Of a stretch of 64,000 bases of DNA, positions 31,020 to 39,719 are shown in pieces (within the stretch, counting starts at the first letter, position 1; each line of letters opens with the position of its first letter). The DNA lies in contig CAICTM010000113.1 of the NCBI GenBank assembly GCA_903772945.1, positions 1 through 64,000 on the forward strand, in the 5' to 3' direction. Under the pieces are notes generated by a model that was given only the letters and a program-made list of their open reading frames with translations, was not told the DNA's origin and did no database searches. Position numbers and translations under genes: made by a program. The stretch is from Seminavis robusta (lineage: Eukaryota; Bacillariophyta; Bacillariophyceae; Naviculales; Naviculaceae).

Positions 31020-31865
31020 TTACAGTAGAATTGTTTTGATTGTCGTTTTCCCCAAATGTATTGGCCTTGTCCCATGACTGCTAGAATCTACCGCCAAAGA
31101 AACCAAAGGTTGCAGCTTTGCAGCATCCCGGGGATCGGTCAAATGTCCTTCGCGGGGATCCAACAATAGGGATTCGGACGTTCTTCCAATGTCGGGCCAT
31201 TGGTTCTTGTAGTTTGCATGAATGACCACATGATGATCTGCGTAAGAGAACTTGGCTGACAGCAAGGGTTCCAGCCGACACCAGACTCTGGAATGATAGG
31301 TAGGTGTTTCGAATCGTAGAAAGCGTTCGCAACAGGCGGTCCAAATGGGAAGAAGGGAAAATCCCAATTCTAAATTGTCTTGGTCATGACAGCAATAATC
31401 AATCCAGAAACAAATATTCGGAAAGAATCCATGGTGGAAGGTAACCCAACTCCTTCTCCACTTGACAAACTCAATGAGGACTTTGGCCTTGATATTGTCT
31501 GCGGAATCGGGATGTGATTTCTTTGGATTTTCTGGATTGGGACGCAGCCACTGGTGGCTGAAAAAGAAGACTTCGGCGTGGTTCGCCACGAGTTCAATGG
31601 CATCTTGCGCATATCCCTCGCTACTTCGTGGGATTCTACCCAACTCTTCAATGACAGTGGAATGAATCAATTGCATGCGAGGTCCACCCAACGAATTGGC
31701 CATTTCAATGAGAGCCTCGCGATCCCATTGCTGGGCATTCCCACGGAATGCGTCCGATGCCATCATGGCAATGGACTTTTTCAGTATGTCACTCTCTTGC
31801 TTGTCCGATGTGAAGGAGGACAGGGATGTGGGGCTAGATAACATTTCTGCGTTGCTACTGGACAT
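31020..31865 (-). CDS. Conserved 'SHQWL...WIDYCC' family protein of unknown function
   Basis: Intact 281-codon frame from an ATG. The core has a sequence pattern seen in many uncharacterised algal and plant proteins: F-F-F-S-H-Q-W-L (about residues 99-106), then W-I-D-Y-C-C-H-D-Q-D about 50 residues on, then a C-C-E-R-F-L helix, and Y-H-S-R-V-W-C-R-L-E. The alternation of beta-like segments, with Ser-His, Asp and Cys at strand ends, recalls HET/TIR-like alpha/beta folds used in signalling or NAD+ cleavage. That likeness is my inference and no catalytic Glu can be assigned. There is no signal peptide or membrane segment. The C-terminal 50 residues look disordered. It lies in the loop between the mirrored gene pairs. 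Confidence 0.65.
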   Translation of the reverse strand: MSSSNAEMLSSPTSLSSFTSDKQESDILKKSIAMMASDAFRGNAQQWDREALIEMANSLGGPRMQLIHSTVIEELGRIPRSSEGYAQDAIELVANHAEVFFFSHQWLRPNPENPKKSHPDSADNIKAKVLIEFVKWRRSWVTFHHGFFPNICFWIDYCCHDQDNLELGFSLLPIWTACCERFLRFETPTYHSRVWCRLEPLLSAKFSYADHHVVIHANYKNQWPDIGRTSESLLLDPREGHLTDPRDAAKLQPLVSLAVDSSSHGTRPIHLGKTTIKTILL

Positions 31866-32765
31866 TGCTCAAATGAGTTTGGAGCGAATGGTCAAGCCAT
31901 ATATTAGAGGATAGAAATAACCTTGGTCCAGTACCAGCAGTGACCGCATTTTCCAGAACATGCACAGATCCACACATCCCGACAATATCTTTTTTAATTG
32001 TTTTCATGGGGGGCTACCGGTATATTTTGGAAAACGCAAGCCAGCGGTTTCCAAGCGTTGGGATGACTGTGGTGCCCTCGATCTCTTCCGCTAGTCTTGC
32101 TCCTTTGCTCCTCCCTGCACTCCTGCCTTCACCCCTTTCCATGTTGCCCTGCTTGCGCACTTGATTGCTTGCCTTGCGTTCCCGCATCGTGCCCTCCCCT
32201 CGAGCTCTGTCCCCATCCTCATCTTAGCTCTCTCTCTAATCCATAGTAAACCCGGAACACCAGCGGGGGCAGGCTTAGAGGCGGAATTCGGGATGTTCTG
32301 TGGCATTCAGGGTGACAGTGGCAGGCTGAGAGGACCAACACGGGGGCCAAGTAGCCAAGTAGCTTGAACTTGTCGGATCCACAGAGACATAAATGCAAGG
32401 CATTGCAAAAGAGTTTGGCCTGGGGCAAGCATTCCATCTCACCAGGGGCAAATCTGCACATCTACTGTGTGCGGCTGAGGGGAACAAATTCTGCACCTCT
32501 ACCTAGCTAGCTAGTAGACTAGGAGTACGAATGTACCGTACGTACTTGGAGTGCTAGTAGTGTACACCTACCTCAGGGGCAAAAACTAGCAGACTTTGGT
32601 TGCTCGAGGGGGCCACGAAGGGGGTCATGAAGGGGGTGTTGTGGGATGGTTTTGCCTTTTTTTTAAATAAAATATCTTTTTGCTATTGTTTTAGCAAAAT
32701 CGAATCCGCACAAAGACAGCGCCTCTTGGAGAACTACCCAAGCGACTATACCGTATATAGCAACA
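31866..32765. other. Divergent intergenic region
   Basis: About 900 bases between the start of the 'SHQWL' gene and the glycosyltransferase gene; it should contain both promoters. CTAG and CGTACG words occur at 32505-32560. A T/A-rich stretch lies 70-110 bases before the glycosyltransferase start. No gene recognised. Confidence 0.45.
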
Positions 32766-34229
32766 ATGCACATTGTCATTATTGCACCTCCGTATCATGG
32801 CCACTTGACGTCGGGCGCGTCGTTGGGTGGCGCCTTGAAGAAAGCTCGAGGCCACAGTGTGACGTTCGTCGCCAGCGCCAAGGGCCAACGCTATGCCGAA
32901 CGCGAGGAATTGGACTTTGTGGAACTCGTGGGACACGACCAAGCCATGGAAGAAGGTGACCAACGATTGGCCAGCCTATCGGGAATAGACGCAGTGCGGT
33001 GCACGTCGGAATGTTTGGTGCACTATGCCACGTTGTTGTTGCGCGATTTGCCCGGCGTCTTGGATACACTAGAACAACCGGTGGACGCCATTTTGCTGGA
33101 TGAGATTCTCTACTTGGCTGCCACTTCGGTAGCCGAGTACAAGAAGATTCCCTTTGGAGTACACGCCACGACCGTCTCGGTGAGTCACAGCACCGATGTG
33201 CCTCCCTTTACCACTACGTGGGACTATCGGGACGCTTGGTGGGGACGATTGCGAGACACGGCGGGTTGGATGGCATTGCTGTGGCAGTGTCCCATTTCTT
33301 CTCGGCCTGTCGTCAATGAATGGCGTTTGCAACATGGACTACCGGAAATTCCGTCGGGGATGAAGCGAGATGGAGGAGTCATTCAAGTGACACAACAACC
33401 CTATTTTTTGGAATTCCCCAAAAAGCCCGACACTTTGCCTTCCCACTTTTTCTACACGACACCCTGGCATACCGATACAACTGCAGATGTTACCAGTGAA
33501 AGCACAGATGACAATTCGTCCTTTCCCTTTGATAAATTGGATGCTTCTAAGCCACTCATTTATGCTTCTCTGGGGACGGTACAAAACCAATCCAAACAAG
33601 TCTACCAGAATATATGTCAGGCGTGCTTGGAACTCCTCCAGGAACAGCACGAGCTGCAGTTGGTACTGGCACTGGGCAAAAAGGGTGTGGCAGTGGAAGA
33701 CATTATTCCTCCCATGGCCGACAACGACAATAATAATATCCTCGTTGTTGATTTTGCACCCCAACTACAGCTCTTGGACCGTGCCAGCATGGTGATCACC
33801 CACTGCGGGATGAATACCACCTTGGAAACCATGGCCCGTGGGATTCCCGCCTTGGCCATTCCCATTACCAACGATCAACCGGGTGTGGCGGCGCGATGGA
33901 GATCCCTGGGAGCCGTCATGGTGTTGGATTCCCCGGCACAAGCTACCACTGTCCGCATTCAACAAGCCATTCGGGCACTGCTTCCGGAAGCTTCGACGTA
34001 TCGACAAGCCGCCAAGACACTGCAACGACGACTCCAAGAGGAAACGCCCAATTTGGACGAGACGGCGCACTTGATTGAATTGGCATTTAGTGCCAACCAG
34101 GAGGCAAAGGAGAAGAAAGAGGGCGGCAGTGACTACAATAACGTACCATTGACGACCAATGACTCCAGGGCAAAGGAGATTTTGAAGGGGAAGCAAGTAG
34201 AGCCCCCCAAACGAAAGAGAATAGAATAG
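32766..34229 (+). CDS. UDP-glycosyltransferase (GT1), macrolide-glycosyltransferase type
   Basis: Intact 487-codon gene from an ATG. The GT-B fold shows at both ends. The N-terminus reads H-I-V-I-I-A-P-P-Y-H-G-H-L, with the catalytic-type His of GT1 enzymes. The C-terminal half has the donor-binding region at about residues 329-388: F-A-P-Q-L-Q-L-L, then I-T-H-C-G-M-N-T-T-L-E-T-M, then G-I-P-A-L-A-I-P-I-T-N-D-Q-P, matching the MGT/UGT signature in which the D-Q pair contacts the sugar. It would move a sugar from a nucleotide-sugar to a small lipophilic acceptor. No signal peptide or C-terminal membrane anchor is visible, so it is likely cytosolic, unlike ER-bound animal UGTs. The last 45 residues are charged. 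It ends 106 bp from the EamA copy B gene, which is convergent. Confidence 0.88.
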   Translation: MHIVIIAPPYHGHLTSGASLGGALKKARGHSVTFVASAKGQRYAEREELDFVELVGHDQAMEEGDQRLASLSGIDAVRCTSECLVHYATLLLRDLPGVLDTLEQPVDAILLDEILYLAATSVAEYKKIPFGVHATTVSVSHSTDVPPFTTTWDYRDAWWGRLRDTAGWMALLWQCPISSRPVVNEWRLQHGLPEIPSGMKRDGGVIQVTQQPYFLEFPKKPDTLPSHFFYTTPWHTDTTADVTSESTDDNSSFPFDKLDASKPLIYASLGTVQNQSKQVYQNICQACLELLQEQHELQLVLALGKKGVAVEDIIPPMADNDNNNILVVDFAPQLQLLDRASMVITHCGMNTTLETMARGIPALAIPITNDQPGVAARWRSLGAVMVLDSPAQATTVRIQQAIRALLPEASTYRQAAKTLQRRLQEETPNLDETAHLIELAFSANQEAKEKKEGGSDYNNVPLTTNDSRAKEILKGKQVEPPKRKRIE

Positions 34230-34334
34230 TAATGGTACCGTTGGAGGCATCCCCTTTCCGTGAAGATTGTATCTGTACTAGCTACAAGATCAATCGTTGC
34301 TTTGGCTGTTCCCTCTCTTAATTAAGTTACTGTT

Positions 34335-35615
34335 CTACCGCACAGCAATCCTAGCACTATGCATAACAACATAGGCAGCCATAGAATAGCAACAGATCCT
34401 AGCTGGTGTGGTGGGGTGAGGGGAGCTCTGTTTCGACATCTCGTGTCGATCCCTTTTCAGTTCGGAGTAGATTGTGTACCACCAACCAATGGCTGGATGA
34501 TCGACCATCATCTCCAGTACGTCAATGGGTGTCAGCCAAAATGAGGCATCCTTCTTGTTTGGAATCTGAGAGTTGTTGATTTGGTCGCTTTTGGAGCTAC
34601 TACCACCACCAAGCGAGGAGGAGATGCAACCCACAAGGATGAGGAGCCCTCCTAACATTCCGATACGGGACATGGTTTCTCCCATGGTAAGATAGGCAAA
34701 AGCAGACCCGAAGAGCGACACACTAGTCATGAGGACTGTCATTTCAGATGCTGAAAGAGTCTTGAGTGCCACAGTCTCCAAATACAGGGCAAGAGCGGTG
34801 GATATTAAAGCGGTCCAAACCAAGGAAGCGACTGTGAATCCATTGGAGAGCCAGCCTTGCAGTTGAACCAAAGTGGGAAACTGCTGCATGAGCACACAAA
34901 ACAAGGTCGATCCCAGAGCTACTCCCACGAGTTGTCCCACAGTGATGAGACCTGCTTGGGCAGGGTATTTGGTGGAGATGTGTTCTAGACGCCAGTATCC
35001 GATCCCAAAAGCAATGGCTTGAGCCAAACAATAGGCTTCCCCCCGTGTCACCCGCATGACTTTTCCTGATGCCATGGCAGGACCCAACTCTAACATGCAC
35101 ACTCCTAACAAGGCAAATGCCACTGAAGAGAAGCCATGTAAGCCCAGCCGCTTGCCTCGAAAGAGAGAATCGAGAATGGGCACAACAATGACCGCCAGAG
35201 CATTGAAGAAGGCACTCTTGCTGGCATCCGTGGATTCCAGACCCAGGGCTTGTGCTAGATATCCCAAGCAATACCAAACCCCAATTTCCAGTCCCGCCAC
35301 TGCTGCCATTGGCTCTCCTCTTCGTCCTCCTTTAGCATTGCACGTGGCAGTGAGGACTGTCACTACAGTGGCTGCCAGACCAAACCGCAGCATGGCAGAT
35401 ACAGAAACAGGCATTTCATGGTCCAACATCTTGACAATGGCGAAATTGCTTCCATAAACTGAGCTTGCCGTCAGGACCAAGATGCGAGCAAAATTCAAGG
35501 ACGGGTTCTGGAGGCTCATGGCCAAACAAGGCCCTGCGTCATGCTGGGGAGGCTCACAACCGTCCTCTACGGTGAGAGACGTTGGTGGAACTTCCTTGCG
35601 TATGTGGCGCAGCAT
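34335..35615 (-). CDS. EamA/DMT-family transporter, copy B
   Basis: Intact 426-codon gene from an ATG, the mirror-image copy of the gene at 23190-24329. The ten-helix EamA core is nearly identical to copy A (about 90 percent by eye). Differences are mainly conservative (V/I, S/A) plus a changed Gly-rich linker. After residue ~370 it continues for about 50 residues that copy A lacks (W-W-Y-T-I-Y-S segment and a basic tail), because the duplication ends at about 34508 and the frame runs on into unrelated sequence. It is expected to carry small metabolites; the substrate is unknown. Retention of an open frame in both copies suggests both are used. Confidence 0.85.
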   Translation of the reverse strand: MLRHIRKEVPPTSLTVEDGCEPPQHDAGPCLAMSLQNPSLNFARILVLTASSVYGSNFAIVKMLDHEMPVSVSAMLRFGLAATVVTVLTATCNAKGGRRGEPMAAVAGLEIGVWYCLGYLAQALGLESTDASKSAFFNALAVIVVPILDSLFRGKRLGLHGFSSVAFALLGVCMLELGPAMASGKVMRVTRGEAYCLAQAIAFGIGYWRLEHISTKYPAQAGLITVGQLVGVALGSTLFCVLMQQFPTLVQLQGWLSNGFTVASLVWTALISTALALYLETVALKTLSASEMTVLMTSVSLFGSAFAYLTMGETMSRIGMLGGLLILVGCISSSLGGGSSSKSDQINNSQIPNKKDASFWLTPIDVLEMMVDHPAIGWWYTIYSELKRDRHEMSKQSSPHPTTPARICCYSMAAYVVMHSARIAVR

Positions 35616-36178
35616 GATTGATTCAGCGGTCGATCGGTTGCGGAGTGCTTATTATAGGATCATGGTGCCACCATTGGCTTGTGTTACAACAAGCATTGCG
35701 GCTGCGGATCGCCGATGGAAGGAAGTCGTCGCGAAAGTCTTGAAAGTCGCCAGAGTAGTGAAAGTCGCATCAAACGTTGCATGAAATTCAGCTACTTCGC
35801 GAGCCTTCTTTTTAACGTTTTATGCATACCTTATTTCAATCATTCAGTGAAAGTCGCAGTAAAGAGTGAGACCTCGCGCGACTTTCCGAAGTGGTAAAAA
35901 AGCGATTTTTCCTCACTTTTCGCGAGATTTCTCGCTCCGGCCGGGTTCTTCCAGGACCGTGAATCCGTGATGCTTCCGCACAACAAGAAACCAGCATAGC
36001 TGTGAGACAAAGAGATTGTTTTGGTATCTCTCCTCGGATCTTTGCTGCAGCTCCCTTTCCTTAATTCACGCAATACACGGAAGTGTAGAAGGAATGATGC
36101 CTGAAAGAGATCCAAAAAGGCAGACTGACCGATTGAGACACCAAAGTCCAAACGATAAGTTTCTTCTAGAAATCAAAT
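35616..36178. other. Spacer of gene pair B, with insertion
   Basis: Homologous to the shorter spacer of pair A at both ends (TCTCACAGCTATGCTGG and GCACCATGA words shared, in reverse orientation). It carries about 230 extra bases in the middle, listed separately. Confidence 0.65.
35715..35945. mobile_element. Small insertion rich in AAAGTCGC, possible MITE
   Basis: Absent from the matching spacer of pair A. It contains GAAAGTCGC-type words six or more times. Its two ends carry loosely inverted versions of TCGCGAAA(A)GT, as expected for degenerate terminal inverted repeats. The limits are approximate because both edges of the alignment are blurred. The same motif clusters at 9391-9535, suggesting a dispersed family. 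No enzyme is encoded. Confidence 0.45.
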
Positions 36179-37318
36179 TTAATCTGTGTACACAGTTAGA
36201 ATGGTCCTTTTCTGCTCCCCACTGTTTCGATAGGGCAAACGACCATGCTGCAGAGTTTGGTTATTGAGGACAATCCAATCTCCAGGAACTAGCTTGAGCG
36301 CATGGACACTCCTCCACTCATCCAAGACCAGTTGCTGGATCATTGCCTTGGGGACTACAGTGCCATCTGCCAATGGAAACATTCCCATGTTCAGAATATT
36401 GAACCAGTTTCCCTGGGCATTAAATCCACTCTCCACATTTTTCACAATGAGCTTTTGGAAACCATCATCATAGGTTTCAAAGTGCACCTGGTCGGGCACG
36501 GAAAATCCAACGGATTCAAAAAAGTGAATGGCCTCATTGGGGTCTTGCGTTCCCGTCTTCTCTTGCCAACTCACATGAAATCGATTTGATGAATCCTCAT
36601 TGGGATTTCGTTTGTCATAGTACCTCCGTGTGTACTGGATGCCACCATGTTTTCGGACCATGCCCTGCAATTCTTGTGAAACATGTCTAGAATGGTCCAC
36701 ATTCCGTGCCAAAATGGTTTCACCACCATCTGGGGCAGCCTCAAGACAATAAAAGGCGATCCGACCTGCTGGTTGTGGATTGTAGACCATTTCATTATGG
36801 CATGCCAATGCATTCTCTGGAGGAAAGTTGGTGACCAAATCTATTCCTTCCAAAGTGTTGCGCTGAACCCCAAAGGGCACATAGGATACAGGATTCCACT
36901 TCTTTCTGTTTTTTGAGGATGGCTCTGCTAGACAGGCTTTCCAAAAATCTGTAAAATCTTTGGCATTCAATATTTTCGCTGACAACCCACGAAAGAGGAC
37001 AGCTGATGTAGCTGATGTTGACAAGCAAGCATTGGCAATATCATATGCAGATTTTCCAACTTGCTGAAGTGTGGCTTCTTTTGTGCTGCTGGCTTGTTGG
37101 TCCAATTGAAAGACTTGCACAAAGTCAGGGGCAGGGAGATTAGCTGGGAGATGAGCCTTCTTGGCTTCTTCGGGAGACCAGAACCTTGGCGAGAGCCATG
37201 AGGGATCAAATGAGATACCCTCTTTTGTGTTCAGACCTTCTGCAACAGGGACAAAGTATTCATGAGTATTGATAGAACTTTTCCTTCTAGCATCTTCGTT
37301 GTCAGTGAAAGAAGCCAT
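36179..37318 (-). CDS. TauD/SyrP-like Fe(II)/2-oxoglutarate dioxygenase, copy B
   Basis: 379 codons from the ATG at 37318; the open frame extends four codons from a GTG. It is the mirrored paralogue of the gene at 21782-22966. The iron ligands are kept: H-N-E in C-H-N-E-M-V, and the distal His in L-Q-H-G-R-L-P-Y. The last 200 residues differ from copy A by perhaps 15-20 percent, while the N-terminal third differs more and has a deletion of a T-I-R-R-T-E-like segment. This uneven divergence could reflect different substrates or past gene conversion. The reaction should be an oxygen and 2-oxoglutarate-dependent oxidation; the substrate is unknown. It precedes the EamA copy B gene in the same direction. 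Confidence 0.85.
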   Translation of the reverse strand: MASFTDNEDARRKSSINTHEYFVPVAEGLNTKEGISFDPSWLSPRFWSPEEAKKAHLPANLPAPDFVQVFQLDQQASSTKEATLQQVGKSAYDIANACLSTSATSAVLFRGLSAKILNAKDFTDFWKACLAEPSSKNRKKWNPVSYVPFGVQRNTLEGIDLVTNFPPENALACHNEMVYNPQPAGRIAFYCLEAAPDGGETILARNVDHSRHVSQELQGMVRKHGGIQYTRRYYDKRNPNEDSSNRFHVSWQEKTGTQDPNEAIHFFESVGFSVPDQVHFETYDDGFQKLIVKNVESGFNAQGNWFNILNMGMFPLADGTVVPKAMIQQLVLDEWRSVHALKLVPGDWIVLNNQTLQHGRLPYRNSGEQKRTILTVYTD

Positions 37319-38429
37319 GGTTGATATCACTGCCTAGCTAGGGATCTTTTCTACCCTGTGCTAGATAGTAGCTAGGTTTTTAGTTTTGCGTTGTCGAACC
37401 TGTGATCCTCATTCGGCGGAAGGTATAGACGGTAGAAGCCTAGAAGGCTGTCCTCCAGAGTCCAGGACCAGCGCAGGGACCCACAGAGTCAGGACCGCCA
37501 CTTTACAAGTGCCCAGCCAGGAAAAGAGTCGTCACTTCAGCACTCAATCGACACTGTATTGGCCGCTCCGGTTGTCTAAAAGCTCAAATGAGGCATGTAG
37601 ATCGTAGAAGCTATCGTATATCTTTCGGCCACAATGATTGGGGCGTGAGGGAGGCTCAAACTGATCATGATGGCTGTGCCAAAGATTGGATCTTCCGCTA
37701 AGTCAGCGCAGCTATTGGGTTTCCCACCTCAGGCTTGCAAATTCCTCCTTGGTGGTGGCTGATAATATCTGGCTACTAAGGCGGAGGGGCACATCGTAGG
37801 GAAGTTATCTAGCCAGCAGGGGGTTACAGAGTAGGGAAGCTACTGTATCTATGGAAGCCAGGCAAAGAAAAAGAGAAGGCCATATTGGGGTCTCTGGTTT
37901 GGTGAGACCAGGGGCCACAAGGAACCCGAGGGCTTGGATTTCGGGTCCGAGATTGGTGAACAACAGAGCTGGGGCAATCCAGCAAAGAGACTGAAGGCAA
38001 CCACAGCTGCAAAGGCAAGCCACGTAGGAACAGAGCATGGTGATATAATGCATTTACCGAGCTTACTCCGCAATGAATTCGGCAATGCCAAGATAGAGTG
38101 CACTGTCGGTCTCTTTCGGCACGCACTTAAAAAAAAAAGTCCGGTAGTACAGTAATAATGCTTCAAAACTAGTAGCTAGTATAGGGCTACTTGTTTCGTT
38201 GTTTCTTCCCTTGCCTGGGGGAATCTTTCTAATCAGCCTTCCCTGTTTCCGCACTCCCAATCCTTTCCTTTCTGAACGGTAACCTTGCTGGCCAGAACTA
38301 CACCCTGGCTCGAAAATAGACCAAACAATCACTTTTCTACTTTGATAGCTAGCTAGCTAGACACTTTGTGTGATTGCCCATTTTGTCGTGTTTCCCTCCA
38401 AAGCAAAAGCGCCATACGGTATAGATCAT
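37319..38429. other. Intergenic, nothing recognised
   Basis: About 1.1 kb with short overlapping open frames and no family features. A CTAG run lies at 38347-38361 and an A run at 38130-38139. Confidence 0.45.
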
Positions 38430-39437
38430 CTAAATCTTTTTGACTTCTCTTGCTCGAAACCGTTCCAATACTTCTTGTGGAAAGATGGCCCTCCAAGCTT
38501 CTTGAACGGGGACGGGATGTTTCTTGCGAGGACAAGAGTAGGTTTTATGATGATGGCCACTACTACATGTACTTGTAGACAAAGTTTTCCACTCGAGTAG
38601 TTGGATCACGGCATAATCATCGTGCCAGGGTGCCGTGGCAGCATATCGCATGCAAAGTGTTGCTTTGTCTGCTTGCTGTTTCAGGGATGTTTCCAGAAAG
38701 GTTCTTGGCAAGACCAATGTGCCTTCGTAGGATCCTTGCTTGGTTGTCTTAGAGGAGGAGGAGGAGGAGGGCTGCCATTGCGCCCGATCGAATCGACTGG
38801 GATAGTATTTGTGTTCTTTACTGAGGGCATGCTCTTCCTCTGCCAATTGGTCCCAAGATTCCCCCTCGGCAATCACACAGAACAAACTGGACTTTGGGGA
38901 TGGCAGATTCCATTCCCCCAACGCCATGACTTGCACCCAAATAGAAGTGGCCGTCAAGTGGACCTCGTGCACATACACTCCATAGTAAGAAGAAGCTCCG
39001 CCACGAGCAATGGTGCGACTCGAATTCTTCTTCCAAGGGATCGCCTTGCCAACGGTGATTTTTGGATTGTCGTCGTTGATCGGCCCTGATTCTTGTTGTG
39101 TGGGTGGAGCAGCAATGACAACCTCCTTGTCCAAGCGTTGTGCTTCTGGTGGCTGCTTTTCTTCTTCTTCTTGTTTCAATTGGAGTTTCTTTTCTTCAAA
39201 TTCATAATGGTGGTTCAGTTCCCACAGTATTTCACTACCGGTACTGTGGCGTTGTCTCCCATCCTGGCGTTTTAGATAGTCGTCGACAGAGCTCGGCTTG
39301 TTCACACGCGGCCGAATATGCTTGATCTGAGGGTGGTTCCGACGACGACGAGGCTCTTGGCCGCCACAGCCATCGTCTTCATCTATCATGTCTTCTTGAT
39401 ACATCGTCGTTCGTTCGTTCGTTCGTTCGCTTGACAT
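38430..39437 (-). CDS. Hypothetical protein, 335 aa
   Basis: Intact frame from an ATG. Not recognised. The N-terminal 140 residues are charged and low in complexity (R-R-R-R, Glu/Gln-rich run, D-K-E-V-V), probably disordered. The middle and C-terminal part looks folded: Y-Y-G-V-Y-V-H-E-V-H-L-T-A-T-S-I-W-V-Q-V-M-A-L-G-E-W alternates in the way of beta strands and could be part of a beta-sandwich. It ends with Q-E-A-W-R-A-I-F-P-Q-E-V-L and a basic tail. Codons 2-10 fall in a (CGTT)n microsatellite, giving a repeated E-R-T-N at the start; length changes there would shift the frame unless a downstream ATG (residue 12) is used. It is divergent from the Dus gene and may share a promoter with it. 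Confidence 0.6.
   Translation of the reverse strand: MSSERTNERTTMYQEDMIDEDDGCGGQEPRRRRNHPQIKHIRPRVNKPSSVDDYLKRQDGRQRHSTGSEILWELNHHYEFEEKKLQLKQEEEEKQPPEAQRLDKEVVIAAPPTQQESGPINDDNPKITVGKAIPWKKNSSRTIARGGASSYYGVYVHEVHLTATSIWVQVMALGEWNLPSPKSSLFCVIAEGESWDQLAEEEHALSKEHKYYPSRFDRAQWQPSSSSSSKTTKQGSYEGTLVLPRTFLETSLKQQADKATLCMRYAATAPWHDDYAVIQLLEWKTLSTSTCSSGHHHKTYSCPRKKHPVPVQEAWRAIFPQEVLERFRAREVKKI
39408..39430. repeat. (CGTT)n microsatellite
   Basis: Six units of CGTT on the plus strand overlap the first codons of the minus-strand gene. Confidence 0.85.
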
Positions 39438-39719
39438 GCACTACATACTGCAGTGTTTGTGTTTGTTCGTTGCTTGCTCCCTTCTGAAGGAGGCAGCAGT
39501 GGTGTTGGCAGAGGACCAAAATTTTCCATCCAACGCTTTGGCACATCTTTAGAAAGATATCTTTCGCACGTTTGAAAAGACAGAAGGGGGCTTATAACCC
39601 ATTGAGGAGTGTTCTTGGGACTTGGGAGACGGATTTTGACGGTCAGCCATTTTTCTTCTTCCATGGCAATTGGTTTCATTTTTCCGTCGTTGGCTATTAC
39701 ATAGTTGGAGACAGACGGC
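39438..39719. promoter_or_regulatory. Probable bidirectional promoter region
   Basis: 282 bases between two divergent start codons (39437 minus, 39720 plus), so both promoters must lie here or overlap the genes. A CTTATAACC word at about 39590 is the only TATA-like sequence. This is inferred from gene order. Confidence 0.35.
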
